Shown here: piece after piece, positions 12,241-23,749 of the stretch | Layout: each line of letters starts with the position of its first letter | Position numbering within the stretch: the stretch's first letter is position 1 | NCBI RefSeq assembly: GCF_947179165.1 | Contig: NC_077238.1 | Span: 40,973,793 to 41,037,792 of the forward strand | Source: Solanum dulcamara | Taxonomy: Eukaryota; Streptophyta; Magnoliopsida; Solanales; Solanaceae | Direction of reading: 5' to 3' | DNA length: 64,000 nt | Program-made: the position numbers and the translations under genes | Notes under the pieces: model-generated | Database searches by the model: none | The model's input: the letters and a program-made list of their open reading frames with translations, nothing else | What the model was told of the DNA's origin: nothing

Positions 12241-12780
12241 GATATTCAGCCTAAAGATGCTTTGATCAATTGGACTTGTAACCCATCCCCGTTTCTTCGG
12301 GAATCTTGGAAGATGATTTTATTATAATAAATAAAATAACATGATTCAAAATTAAGGCCTGAATCATGTTTATGAACTTGATATATTTTGCCTCAACCTT
12401 TCAAAAGCTTAAATGCCATATCTAAACTATATTTTTTTCTTTAAATTTCAAAATTTTGTCCTTAATTATTTATTTTATTTTATTATTCTTTCTCTCTTTC
12501 ATAAAGGAAACTAATAAATCTGTCAATATCGAGAATGTGACATGTAATTAAACAAGCAAACAAATTCCAAGTACAGAATAATGTTTTGTGGAATATAAAG
12601 AAGATGTGCATCCTAAAGAGTTGATTGAAGATTTTGAACATTTTTAGGATAAGGAAAAGTCAAATTTGGGTGAAACTGAGATGGTAAATTTGGAGATTCA
12701 GAACTAGTGAAAGAAACAAGAATTAGCATCCATTTGACTCTGTCCTAAAGAAAGGAACTTATTGATCTTTTGAGATAATA
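12241..12780 (+). other. TE-B AT-rich linker, possible intron
   Basis: Coding resemblance stops after about 12300 and resumes near 12530. The gap is rich in A and T and ends in a pyrimidine tract and TTTCATAAAG near 12487-12507, like a splice acceptor. Ogre elements are known to carry an intron between protease and RT, and this is the matching place. I cannot fix the donor site. Downstream (12590-12780) decayed coding sequence leads into RT. Confidence 0.4.
12338..12370 (+). other. Perfect 11-bp hairpin in TE-B linker
   Basis: AACATGATTCA (12338-12348) and TGAATCATGTT (12360-12370) are exact reverse complements around an 11-base loop. It lies inside the candidate intron. No role is known. 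Confidence 0.8.
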
Positions 12781-13680
12781 TATGGATGTATTCGCATGGT
12801 CTTATGATGATATGTTGGGTCTAAGCACATATATTCTTTCCCTAAGTTGCCGACAGATCCATCTTGCCCCTTAGTCAAGCAAAAGCCAAGAAAGATCAAG
12901 CCTGATCTAAGTTTAAACGTTAAGGAAGAAGTTTCCAAGAAATTTTATGCCAACATCATCCGAGTCACAAAGTATCGTACATGGTTGGCCAACATAGTGC
13001 CAGTGCCAAAAAAAGATGGAAAAATTAAAGTATGTGTAGATTATCGAGATCTCAACAAAGAAAAACCCTAAAGATGATTTCCCTTTTCCGAACATTCACA
13101 TACTTATAGATAATTGTGAAAAGCATGAGTTGTAGTCATTTTTTGATTAATTTACAGGCTACTACCAGATTCTAATGGATGAAGAAGATGCTGAGAAGAT
13201 GACATTCATCACACCTTGGGGAGTATATTATTATAGGGTAATGCCTTTTGGACTAAAGAATGTAGGGGCAACATACATGAGAGCTATGACTTCTATTTTT
13301 CATAACATGATCCATAAGGAGATTGAAGTCTATATGGACGATGTCATTATAAAGTCATGGAAGAGCTCAGATCACATCACAGATTTGAAGAAGTTCTTTG
13401 AGGCGATATAAATAGAAATTAAATCCTGCAAAGTATGCATTTGGTGTCCCTGTTGGAAAATTATTGGGTTTCGTTGTTAATAGGAAGGGCATAGAATTGG
13501 ATTCTTCAAAGATAAAGGCTATTCAAGACTTGCCTCCTCTAAAAAGTCAAAAGGATGTAATGAGTTTTCTTGGTCCTATCAAATACATTAGTCAATTCAT
13601 TGCACAATCGATAGTAATTTATGAGCAAATCTTCAAGTTATTAAAGAAATATATTGCTATCAAATGGATGGAAGATTGAC
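12781..13680 (+). pseudogene. TE-B reverse transcriptase
   Basis: RT motifs appear in order. The fingers region carries KPRKIKPDLSLNVKEEV and WLANIVPVPKKDGKIKVCVD (near 12975-13035) and YRDLNKEKP, then KDDFPFPNIHILIDN in a shifted frame. The palm follows in the frame from 13175: MDEEDAEKMTFITPWGVYYY, then VMPFGLKN, and the catalytic box YMDD at 13331-13342, which is intact. The thumb/connection ([19 protein letters not shown], 13485-13540) lies in a third frame. Stops near 13070, 13131, 13150 and 13411 and at 13677 interrupt it. The YMDD variant rather than FxDD is usual for the Tat group. Confidence 0.85.
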
Positions 13681-14140
13681 AATAAGATTTTAATAGAATC
13701 AAGGAGTATTTTTCTAGTCCGCCCATCTTGGTGCCTCCAGAACTGGAAAGACCATTGCTGCTATATTTGTAGGTATCAGACAATGCATTCGGATGTGTGT
13801 TGGGACAATATGATAAAACTGGGAAGAAATAACAGGCTATATACTACTTTAGTAAGAAATTCACACCTTACGAAGCTCGGTATACTTTGTTGGAATGTAC
13901 TTGTTATTCTTTGACTTAGGTCGCACAAAAGTTAAGGTATTTTTGATGTGCGTATACCACTTCTTTCATCTCAATGATGGATCCACTCTAGTATACTTTT
14001 CGGAAGCCTGTACCTAATGAGAAGCTGGCAAATGGCAAATTTTGCTAAGTGAATTTGATATTATTTATGTCACTCAAAAAGCCATCAAAGGACAAGCGCT
14101 TGCTGATCATCTTGCTGAAAACCCTGTGGATGAAGAGTAC
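13681..14140 (+). pseudogene. TE-B classical RNase H, degenerate
   Basis: Following RT are recognisable phrases in mixed frames: PPILVPPELERPLLLYL (near 13716-13770), VSDNAFGCVLGQ, KKFTPYEARYTLLE (13853-13897) and, near 14040-14130, LSEFDIIYVTQKAIKGQALA with DHLAENPVD. In Tat elements this first RNase H is commonly degenerate, its work being taken over by the second domain. Frame breaks at 13780, 13826 and 13915 confirm loss here. Confidence 0.7.
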
Positions 14141-14450
14141 AAACCTCTTAAAACTTACTTCCCGAATGAAAAGGTATTATTTATTGGGGAGGATTTTTCA
14201 GAAAAATATCCTAGATGGAGAATATTCTTTGATGGCACTATGAACTCTAAAGGAGCCGGTGCTGGGGCAGTGCTAGTCTCTGAGTCAAGTCTACCTTATC
14301 CAATTTCAGTAAAGTTCAAGTTCCTATGCACTAATAATATAGCAGAATATAAGGCTTGTATTCTTGGACTCAGAATGTCTATTGATATGAACATACAAAA
14401 ATTATTGGCTATAGGTGACTCAGACTTATTAATTCATTAAGTACAAGGTG
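14141..14450 (+). pseudogene. TE-B second (archaeal-type) RNase H
   Basis: The frame from 14042 runs on into WRIFFDGTMNSKGAGAGAVL (14217-14275), NNIAEYKACILGLRMSI (14332-14382) and LAIGDSDLLIH (14404-14436). These supply Asp, Glu and Asp of the RNase H DEDD set. A TAA at 14438-14440 ends it before the last Asp. A second RNase H of this type, gained independently of the classical one, is the signature of the Tat lineage and is what places TE-B there. Confidence 0.8.
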
Positions 14451-15945
14451 AATAAAGCAACAAAAATATGAAGATACTACCCTATTTGCAATGCGTGAAG
14501 TAATTATACAAGAAGTTTGTCAAGATATAATTCAGGCACGTTACTATAGATCAAAATGAGTTTGCAGACTCTTTGGAAACCATATTTTCTATGATTCAAC
14601 ATCTAGACAGGAATAACATAAATACGATCAAGATCAATGTGCAAGATCAACCGACCTATTATTTCCATGTAGATGAAAAATTGTATGGAGAACCTTGGTA
14701 CTATGATATTGTGAGGTATCTCAAAGAAAGAGATTATCCAGAAGGCATAAGCAATATTCAAAGGAGAACACTATGGAGACTTGCAAATCACTTTTTCTTA
14801 AGTAGAGAAATCCTTTATAGGAGGACTCAAGATTTAGGGTTATTAAGGTATGTTGACTCCCAAGAGGAGAGCAAGTTGATTGAAGAAATACATGGGATAC
14901 ATGTGGGCCATACATGAATGGTTTTACTTTGGAAAAGAAGATTCTGTGGGCTAGATATTTCTGGATGATCATGAAAACAGACTGCATTCATTTCGTGAGA
15001 AAATATCATCAATGTCAGATTCATGGTGATTTGATTTGGGTTCTATTAAATGAACTCAATATGACGAGCTCTCCTTGGTTGTTTGCAGCCTGTGACATGG
15101 ATATAATTAGTCCTATTGAGAAAGCCGCATCAAGTGGACATAGGTTCATTTTGGTAGCTATTGATTACTTCCCAAAATAGGGAGAAGCATCTTTATACAA
15201 GTCTGTGACAAAGAAAGTGGTGACAAATTTTGTTCGCAATAACATTATTTGTAGATTTGGCATCCTTAATTTAATTATAACATATAATGGAGCTAATCTC
15301 AATAGTGTCTTGATGCATGAAATACGTGAGAAGTTCAAAATCATTCACTACAATTCCACTCCTTTTCGGCCTCAAATGAATGGAGCAGTTGAGGCTGCTA
15401 ACAAGAATATCAAAAGAATATTGCGAAAGATGATTGACAATTACAAGCATTGGCACAAGAATTTGCCATTTTCCCTTCTCGGCTATCGTACCATAATTAC
15501 GAATTCGACTGGGGAAACACCTTATCTTTTAGTTTATAGAACAAAAGCAGTATTACCAATGGAAGTTGAGATACCATTCCTAAGGATTATCCAAGAAGCT
15601 GAGTTGACTGATTCTAATTGGATACAAAGCCGATATGAACAGTTAATGCTTATTGATAAAAAGAGAATGAATGCAGTTTGTCATGGACAACTTTATCAAC
15701 AAAGGATGGCCAAAGCTTTCAATAAAAAGGTAAGACTAAGAAAGTTCAAACTGCGATAATTGATTTTGAAGCGGATATTCCCACACCAAGATGAAGCTAA
15801 TGGGAAGTTTGTGCCTAATTGTCATGGGCCTTATGTGGTTCACCGAGTATTAACTGAAGGAGCCTTGATTCTAGCATAAATGGATGGAAAGATATGGCCA
15901 AAAGATATCAAATCAGATGCGGTTAAGAAATACTATGTCTAGAAG
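14451..15945 (+). pseudogene. TE-B integrase
   Basis: The zinc-binding head is read across 14573-15050: EIHGIHVGH gives the two histidines, and KYHQCQIHGD retains only one of the two cysteines (the first is Tyr). In the core, the first Asp is at MDIISPIE (15096-15120). The second lies in IITYNGANLNS, where Asp is replaced by Tyr (near 15280-15290), and the Glu is kept in NGAVEAANKNIKRIL (15380-15424). The C-terminal part continues through ETPYLLVYRTKAVLP to KKVRLRKFKLR, a stop at 15757-15759, and CHGPYVVHRVLTEGALILA near 15820-15880. No chromodomain is seen, as expected for Tat. It is inactive by loss of a catalytic Asp and by stops. Confidence 0.85.
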
Positions 15946-16543
15946 CTTTTATATTATTTTCGTGTAATATTTTGGTATGTATTGAAGAACTACATTTTGA
16001 CCTGATTCCCTTGGTGGGATATTTAGGAAAATCGCATCGATTTTTGTAACTTAGTAGAAATTTTGCAAAAAGATCCCATTGTTATGTATTATGAACTACT
16101 ATTGGCCTTATTCCCTTGGTGGGATACGTAGGCGACCTATATCGGCTTCGGTCACATTATGAGAAAATTTTCAGTTCCCCACTTTATTTTGTATGTAACA
16201 AACAATCTATGGTCTAATTCATGTTGGATACAAAGGAAACCTGTGGAAGATTTGACCCCTTTGTCTCAAATTCTCAAGAAATGTATTCACAAATTATGTG
16301 TGATGGGATAATAGGTAGCCTATATATGGCTTGGTCTCATCGTAATAGAATGTCAGAATCTCTCTTTCACTGAAACTTAGACAGTTTTGAGGGATAGCAT
16401 TGCAAGAAGACATCAAGAGAATTGAAGAGTATATGGTCAATTGAATAATTAGGAAGATGAAAGACTCTAGAAAAATGACATTGCTTCGTTTCACAACATG
16501 TCACAATATAATGTTTTGCAGAAATTCTTTAGTATTATATATA
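15946..16543 (+). other. TE-B 3' non-coding region, first part
   Basis: After integrase there are two copies of a phrase around ATTCCCTTGGTGGGATA, at 16003-16022 and 16109-16129, each preceded by GAACTAC and a pyrimidine-purine stretch. This phrase is one I associate with the 3' regions of Tat-like elements. The rest shows no gene. TE-C interrupts it at 16544. Confidence 0.6.
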
Positions 16544-18627
16544 TGTAACGATCCATAATGTCATTTTGAGTAGTAGAGCTTTTTATTCATAAAAGGTTCA
16601 TCACGTAAATTTTGAATGGTATTTTGGACTATTTGATAACTATGATTATTTAGTTTGGGAGAAACTTTAGATAATTATTTTAATTGATGGGCTAAATTGA
16701 CAATTTATTTAATATTCTACGCTACTTATTCTATATTTATTAAAATAAGTTAATAGGTTTTTTCACTTTTAGTACATGATTATTTTAGAAAAGAAACAAA
16801 AGAAAAAGGGAGAAGACACGAGACTAGAGGCGCAAAAGAGGAGAACGACGGCTCTAGGTAAATTCAATCAAGAAAAGAAGAAGAAAATCCAACCTTTTGC
16901 ATTTATGTTTAGTTGATAGATAGTGAAAATTCATTTTTTTATATGGTTTGATGGAAGGTGAAAGAAATTGTAAGAAAAGAGTTTGAATAGAATTTTGGTT
17001 GGCTTAGGAGATGTGCAATCATGGCTAATGATGAGCCAATCATTGGGGAATATGACATGTGTAGGATGAGTTTAGGGTTATAGGAATGCCATGCGTACAC
17101 ATAATTTTGATTGATTATTTCTAGAGTTTTGTGGGTAAGATGTTTATTTATGTAATTTGGCTTTGGTTTGAATTTTTCTTATAGTTATTAAATTATAATT
17201 TAATTTTTAATATACTGAGATAGGTAATTAAATATTAGATGAATTATATTATATGAATACCATTAGAGTTATGACATTGGAGGAATTGAGGCTTAACCCT
17301 AGGCTTGAGCTTTAGGAAATTAATTATAGAGTTTGTTGAGTTATTGCGTCTAGGTTAAAGATATTTATAATATTGGTGTCTACGGATTTGTTTGCTTATG
17401 AATATTGTATATTTGATAGATTGAAAGAGTGAGGCTATGAAGAAAGGAAAGTCATTGGTGAATTAGCTTGCTTGACTTTGGTTTTTCTGTTGAGGTAGGT
17501 TATGGTTTATTCTATGTCATAGATAAACTCTTAAGAAAAATTGATAATCATTGAGTTATGTGTGAACTTTACTATGCATTTGATTGTTATGATTTGAATA
17601 GTTGATATGTTGTCGTGAATGGTTTGAAATCCCTAGACCATAAAATCCATAATTTTGAACTTACCCTATTAAAAGTGATGCCTTGAAATAAAAAAAGCTT
17701 GATGAAATACTATTTATAAAGTGTAATATGATAATAAAGAATGATAAATTACTTATATTTGATTGGGTGTCACGTTTTGACATGGTATATTTGGATTGAG
17801 TGTCACATTCTGACATGATATATTTGGATCGGGTGTCACATTCCGACATGGTAATTCTGGATCGGGAATCACATTTTGACACGGTATATTTGGACTGAGT
17901 GTCACGCTCTAACATGATAGTATTGAATCGAGTGTCACATTCCGACACAATAATATTAAAGGAAAATATATTAAAATGACTTAATACTATCCAATCTCAA
18001 ATAACTCATTTTCCAAAAGATCGTGGTGTGGAGGCTTGGGTCCTCGTGTATACTTTTGATATTGTTGACTGATTATATAATGGTTCATTGTGTTGTCACT
18101 TGATATTGATCTTGTTGGTTGGTACATGTTAAGTGCTATAGTTGATTTTTAGCTATTACTTTATGCATATTGATTTCTATTTTGAATCGGCCGATGATAC
18201 CTACTAAGTACATGTTGTCCTGTACTGACCCCTACTTGTATTTTTCTTTATTTTATTTTGTGGAGTAAAACAAGTGTTCCATTAACTTCGACTCGACCTC
18301 AGCTTTAGCCAGTGTCCAGCATATCAGGTTCCAGGGTGAGATATTCCTTCTAGCTCGTGTTGGATTTGCTCGGGCATTGTATGATGTTCTTAATTTTCAG
18401 ACACATTAAGTTATTTATTAATTCTGGTGTTGATATTTTTCAAACTTGGTATTTTATAATTAGATGTCCTTGAAGTGATGAATTTTAGGTTTTGGGAAAG
18501 CGTATGTAATAAACTTACTTAAGTGGTTTTATTATTTTTTAGTCTCATAAATTGAGCTTCCACATTATTTTCATATTTTATAAGTTGTAGTTTGGGTGCC
18601 AGTCATGACCCATTTTAGGTCGTGACA
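16544..18627 (+). repeat. TE-C 5' LTR
   Basis: It starts TGTAACGATCC and ends GGTCGTGACA. It aligns throughout with 23750-25842, for example the GAAGACACGAGACTAG phrase at 16811 and 24002 and the GTACATGTTGTCCTGTACTGA phrase near 18210. It includes a 33-bp tandem array. No gene is present. Confidence 0.9.
17755..17955 (+). repeat. 33-bp minisatellite in TE-C 5' LTR
   Basis: Six imperfect units of 33 bp have the core TTGGATCGGGTGTCACATTC, then CGACATGGTATAT. Because 33 is divisible by three, the minus strand shows an 11-residue repeat (MSECDTRSKYI-like), which is a by-product and not a gene. The same array is in the other LTR at 24943-25142. Confidence 0.9.
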
Positions 18628-18630
18628 AAC

Positions 18631-18644
18631 TTGGTATTAGAGCC
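18631..18644 (+). other. TE-C primer-binding site (tRNA-Met initiator)
   Basis: TTGGTATTAGAGCC lies three bases after the LTR. It differs by one transition from TTGGTATCAGAGCC, the complement of the 3' end of plant initiator tRNA-Met. Confidence 0.85.
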
Positions 18645-18839
18645 TTAGGTTCGATGATCTCATCACACTTGGACATGTATAGTAGAGTCTTGTGGAATGG
18701 TATGGGGATGCCTTTATTTTTCTTCGAGACGCTACGAGACTTTAGGAAAGCTCTATTCCTTCTTTCTTTTTTACTATTACTTGAATCCAATTGGGATCTA
18801 GGTGATACAAATTGGTATCTGACCTTTCTTTACTTTATT

Positions 18840-20308
18840 TTCTCAGATAGTTAAAACTAGAGCAACAATAGCACTTGAACCAGCCATTGGGGCTATAGTT
18901 AGAGGAGGAGTAGGAATGAGAAGTCGTGGTAGAGGATGCGGGAGAAAGCCCACCAAGGGCAAGGGCCAGACAACTGGGCCATCTAGAGAAAAAGCAGCAA
19001 CCCCTCCACCAGCTGATGTGGTAGCTAGAGAGGCTGTTGAAGTGGATGATGAGCAGGTTCATGAGAGAGAAGAACCACCCCGACCTACTCCAGAGATGAT
19101 CCACCAAGTTCTCACCTATCTCAGTGGGTTATCCGATCAAGGACAAGTTCCCCCATCACCTAATATTCTAGGAGTACAACATGTAGTTGTTGTGGCTCCC
19201 TTCATGACTGCGTCCTCGAGAACAAATATGTTTCCTCAATTGACTACAAGGCCGATAATGACTAGTACAAGCATGATCTCTTTATTAAGTTCTTGAAATT
19301 GAAACCCCCGGTCTTCAGGAGTACAGAATTTAAGGATGCCTACTATTTCCTTGTTGATTGTCATAAGATGCTTCATAAGATGGATATAGTAGAGCAATTT
19401 GGTGTTGAGTTTATGACATTCCAATTTCAGGGAGACACCAAAATATGTTGGCGGTCTCATGTTAAGTGCCAATCAGCAGAGGCACCACCTATAACTTGGA
19501 TAACTTTTTCTGACTTTTTCATAGAGAAGTATATTCCCCAGACCTTGAGGGAGAGGAGAAGAGATGAGTTTCTAAATATAGAGCAAGGGAGGATGTCAGT
19601 TGCCTCCTATGAGGACAAGATTTTTTCCTTAGACAGATATGCTACTCATCTTTACTTTAGTCCAGAAGAGTAGATTCACCACTTTGTGAAGGGATTGAAG
19701 TCAGATTTACAGATTCCATCTTTATAGGTGGCTGCTTCAGCAAAATCTTTTCAGGAAGTGGTTGATTTTGTGATAGAGGTGGAGGGGGGTTAAGCCAGAT
19801 AACTTTGCTAAAGAGATAAAGTTCAAGAAGTTTCGTAAGGGATGTTAGTTTAGTGGTTCTTACTCCAGAGGAGAGAGTTCTGGAGATTATTCGGCCCGTC
19901 CTATTCAGTCTTTATTGTAAGTTTCAGATGGAGGTCCGTTAATAACTAGTCAACCCTTTTCAAATTTTAGGGGTTATCTTTAGTCTATTTGTTTTCACAA
20001 AGACCCATTCTTGACCCTACGACTTATTACAGATGTGGTAATACTGGATATATAAAAAATAGTTATCCAAGGTAGAGTCAGGCTTGGTATAATCACGGTT
20101 ATATAGCCCCAATAGCTAGAGGTAGAGGCGGTGGTTGTGGTATAGGCCATAATTATGGAGGATGTGATAGCCAAGGTCGTGGTGCTCGCCAATTCAGTCG
20201 GGGTGGTGGGCCGGTTAGAGCTATCAGAGTAAAGCCTGGCAAGAGAAATGGTCAGACGGGCGACATAGCCCAATTTTATGCTTTCCCAAGAGGTCAGAGG
20301 TAGAGGCA
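18840..20308 (+). pseudogene. TE-C gag
   Basis: The reading frame probably began at the ATA codon near 18850, followed by VKTRAT, where chromovirus gag starts with Met, so the start codon appears lost by a G to A change. A basic, proline-rich N-terminus (GRGCGRKPTKGKGQ) is followed by the capsid core in another frame at 19293-19673: FLKLKPPVFRSTEFKDAYYF, ITWITFSDFFIEKYIP, and RRDEFLNIEQGRMSVASYED. Stops occur at 19294, 19671 and 19725. A relic zinc knuckle, YRCGNTGYIKNSYP near 20030-20068, keeps one cysteine. Gag would form the particle; this copy cannot. Confidence 0.8.
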
Positions 20309-20725
20309 TTCGATGCTGTTATCATATGTACTCTTCTAGTTTGTGATCGCATGGCTTTCATATTGTTTGATCCTGGATCCACATTTTCTTATTTATCTTC
20401 CACATTTTCTAATGGACTTAATTTATATTGTAACTTGCTTGATATACCTATTCATGTTTCTACTCGTGTTGGTGAGTTTGTACTAGTTGAGAAAGTGTAT
20501 AGGTCTTTCCTTGTGACTTTTGTGGGGAGAAGAACTTATGTAGAATTGATTATTATGGAGATGGTTGACTTTGATGGAATCCTTGGTATGAATTTTCTCT
20601 CTCCAAATTTTGCTATCTTAGATTGGAATGCTAAGACTATGACATTAGCCAAGCTTGGGATGGATCAGTTGGTGTGGGAGGGTGACTATCTTCTACCTAG
20701 GTTGGATTATCTCTTTTCTTCGTGA
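20309..20725 (+). pseudogene. TE-C protease
   Basis: The 124-residue frame from 20351 has the active-site phrase ILFDPGSTFSYLSS (D-P-G-S, Asp and Gly intact) and the second motif FDGILGMNFLSPNFAILDW. A stop at 20723 separates it from RT. The upstream part (AFDAVIICTLLVCDR) joins gag to protease. The catalytic core looks preserved, so loss is through the surrounding stops. Confidence 0.8.
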
Positions 20726-21700
20726 TAAGAGGTTGGTGAGTAAGGGTTGTTTAGCCTTCTTATCACATCTCAGGGATGATAGTTTTAAAGCACTGAGTCT
20801 ATTTCGATAGTGCGAGAATTTATGGATGTTTTCCCTACAGACTTACCTGGTATGCCACCTAATAGGGATATTGATCTTTGTATTGACCTGGATCTAGGCA
20901 CTCACCCCATTTCCATTCCACTTTATAGAGTGGCCCCGAGTGAGTTGAGGGAGTTGAAGGCCTAACTTTACTAGTTGTTGGGTAAAGGTTTTATTAGATC
21001 GAGTGCCTCTGCTTAGGGTGCTCCTATTTTATTTGTAAAGAAGAAGGATGGTAGCCTTCGTATGTACATAGACTACAGGAAGCTGAACAAGGTGACTATT
21101 AAAAATAAGTATCCCCTTCCTTGCATTGATGACTTATTCGATTAGTTTCAAGGTGCTTGTATTTTCTCAAAAATTGATTTGAGCTCCAATTACCATCAAC
21201 TGAAAATACGGGAAGCAGATGTATCAAAGACTATTTTTTGAACCAAGTATGGGCACTATGAATTCTTGGTAATGCCTTTTGGGCTTAAAAATGCGCCTGC
21301 TGCTTTCTTGAGTTTAATGAATGAAATCTTTATGCCATATTTGGATCTCTTTGTTATTGTTTTTGTTGATGATATATTGATCTACTGAAAGAGTAGAAAA
21401 GAAGATGAAGAGACTTTGAGGATTATTATGGAATTGTTAAGGGAGAAAAGTCTATATGCCATATTCTCCAAGTGTGAGTTCTGGCTTGATTCAGTGTCCT
21501 TCTTGGGGCACGTGGTTTTTAAGGATGGAGTGATGGTGGATTCCTAAAAGATTGAAGTAGTGAAAAGTTGGGAAAGACCCACTAATGTCTTAGATATAAG
21601 GAGATTTGTTTGTTAGGCTAGCTACTACTGTCGGTTCATCAAGGGATTTACTTTCATTGCTTCCCAGCTGACCAATCTAACCCAGAAGAATGCTCTATTT
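20726..21700 (+). pseudogene. TE-C reverse transcriptase
   Basis: In-frame RT motifs with internal stops are [20 protein letters not shown] (near 21020-21080), [47 protein letters not shown], and the catalytic FVDD at 21362-21373, intact. Stops fall where Gln, Arg, Trp or Tyr codons are expected: TAG near 21013, TAG at 21145-21147, TGA at 21239-21241, TGA at 21386-21388. FVDD is one of the usual chromovirus variants. Confidence 0.85.
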
Positions 21701-22180
21701 ATGTGATTAGAGGAGTGTGAAGAGAGTTTTCTGAAATAGAAGACCTTATTGACTACTGCACCGATTATTGCCTTGCCAGTAGAAGGTAAGAATTTCATTG
21801 TTTATTGTGATGCATCATATTCTAGTTTAGGCGTAGTGCTAATGCAGGAGAAGAATGTAATTGCCTATTCTTCAAGGCAATTGAAGGTGTATGAACATAA
21901 TTACCCACTCATGATTTGGAGTTGGCTACGGTTGTATTTGCATTTAAGCAACGGAGACATTATCTATATGGGGTAAAATGTGAAATGTATATAGATCATC
22001 GTAGTTTACAACATGTGTTCACTTAGAGAGACTTGAATTAGAGGCAGATGAGGTGGATGAAATTGCTAAAGGAATATGATATCGCTATCCTTTATTACCT
22101 AGTAAAAAGCGAATGTAGTGGCTAATGCCTTGAGCAGAAAAGCAGGGAGCATGGGAAGTTTAGCTCACTTACAGGTTATC
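21701..22180 (+). pseudogene. TE-C RNase H
   Basis: From 21749 the frame reads APIIALPVEGKNFIVYCDAS (first catalytic Asp), then GVVLMQEKNVIAYSSRQLK and YEHNYPL. Shifted frames continue with [12 protein letters not shown] and DLN-RQMRW, and NVVANALSRKAGSMGSL ends near 22165, the standard end of gypsy RNase H. One-base shifts occur near 21915 and 22105. It would degrade the RNA of RNA-DNA hybrids. Confidence 0.8.
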
Positions 22181-23330
22181 AAACGTCTATTAGCTAGAGA
22201 GGTTCAAACACTGGTTAATGACTTTATGAGGCTAGAAGTAACTGAGAAAGGAGGATTCTTGGCCTGTGTGGAGGCAAGATATTCTTTCCTTGAGAAGATT
22301 AAAGGAAAGTAATTTGATGATGAGAAGCTGAGTCAGATTCTTCATATAGTCTTGTAGGGAGAGACTAAGGAGGCTGTGATTGATAAGGATAACATCATGA
22401 GCATTACGAGGCAGTTATGTGTACCCTATATTGATAATTTAATTCAGACTATTCTTGTAGAGGCTCACAGTAAAAGGTACTCTATACATCTTAGTGCAAC
22501 CAAGATGTATCATAATTTGAGACAACATTATTGGTAGAGTAGAATGAAGCGTGACATTATTGATTTTGTTGCCCATTGTCCAAATTTTCAGTAGGTAAAA
22601 TATGAGCACCAAAGTCCTGGAGGGACACTTCAAAGAATGCCTATTCCAGAATGGAAGTGGGAAAGGATTGCAATGGATTTTGTGGTTGGTCTTCCAAAGA
22701 CATTGGGTAAGTTTGTTTCAATGTGGGTGATTGTTGATGGGTTAACTAAGTCTTTTAACTTTATTCTAGTCAAGGTAACTTATGATGCATAGAAGTTAGC
22801 CAAACTCTATATCCGCGAGATTGTTCGATTACATGGAGTTTTGATTTCTATCATATGAGATAGTGGTATGTAATTTACTTCTAACTTTTGGAGGACCTTG
22901 CATGCTGAGTTAGGTACTAGATTGAATCTTAGTACTGCATTTCACCCTTAGACCGATGGTCAATATGAGAGGACAATTTAAGTACTAAAGGATATGCTTC
23001 GTACATGCATGATAGATTTTGGTGGTCACTTGTATTAGTTCCTAACCTTGGCAGAGTTTTCATATAATAATAGCTATCACTTGAGTATTTATATGGCTCC
23101 ATTTGAGGCATTGTATGGTAGGAGATGTAGGTCTCTTATTGGTTGGTTTAATGCGTTTGAGGTGAGGCCTGGGGGAAATTTATTCTGGAGAAGCTCCTAA
23201 CAGCTTAGAAAATACAGAAGGAGTATGCAGACTGAAAGGTTAGGGACATGGAGTTTATGGAAAGAGAGCAAGTGTTGTTAAAGGTTTCACCCATGAAGGG
23301 TGTGGTGAGATTTGGTAAGCGAGGTAAGCT
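22181..23330 (+). pseudogene. TE-C integrase
   Basis: The zinc head keeps both histidines (AHSKRYSIHLSATKMYH, near 22462-22512) but has lost a cysteine (HCPNFQ in place of HCPNCQ, near 22576-22592). The core has Asp in VIVDGLTKS (22729-22753), Asp in ISII-DSGM (near 22860) and Glu in GQYERTI (near 22960-22980), so the D,D35E triad is present. ASN/MAPFEALYGRR follows near 23094-23127. Stops at 22856, 22870, 22951 and 22979 break it. Confidence 0.8.
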
Positions 23331-23700
23331 TAATCTGAGGTATATTAGACGTTTGGAGTTCTTAAGCATTTTGGAGTAGTGGCCTATGAGGTTGCTTTAC
23401 CTCCAATTTTTTCAGAGTACACCTAGTGTTTCATGTTTCTATGATGAAAAAATATCATGGTGATGGAAACTATATTATTCACTGGAATTCGGTCTTGCTT
23501 GATGAGAATTATTCTTATGTGGAGGAGCCTGTACCTATTTTTGATAAGGAGGTCCACAAGTTGAGGTCAAGGGAGATTACGTCTATGAAGTTATAGTGGA
23601 GGAATCGTCTTGTTTAGGAGTCCACTTGGGAGATTGAGGCTGATATGCATTTAAGATATCCACATTTTTTCATCAAGTCAGGTACCCTTTTCTACCCTCA
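23331..23700 (+). pseudogene. TE-C chromodomain-like integrase tail
   Basis: The end of the polyprotein reads EEPVPIFDKEVHKLRSREIT (near 23523-23582), WRNR, and STWEIEADMHLRYPHFF (near 23620-23670). This is the C-terminal chromodomain-like module of Tekay/Del elements, thought to steer integration to heterochromatin. TAG stops lie near 23594 and 23615. Confidence 0.7.
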
Positions 23701-23749
23701 CTCTTCTTTTGACCATTCAAGGATGAACAGTGGGTAAATTGGTATCTGT

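Noticed and set aside
17661..17948. Minus-strand open frame with an 11-residue Cys-containing repeat (MSECDTRSKYI), like a small repetitive secreted protein
   Set aside because: It is the reading of a 33-bp LTR minisatellite; the other LTR gives a different repeat on the other strand (24943-25164), and there is no signal peptide or conserved start.
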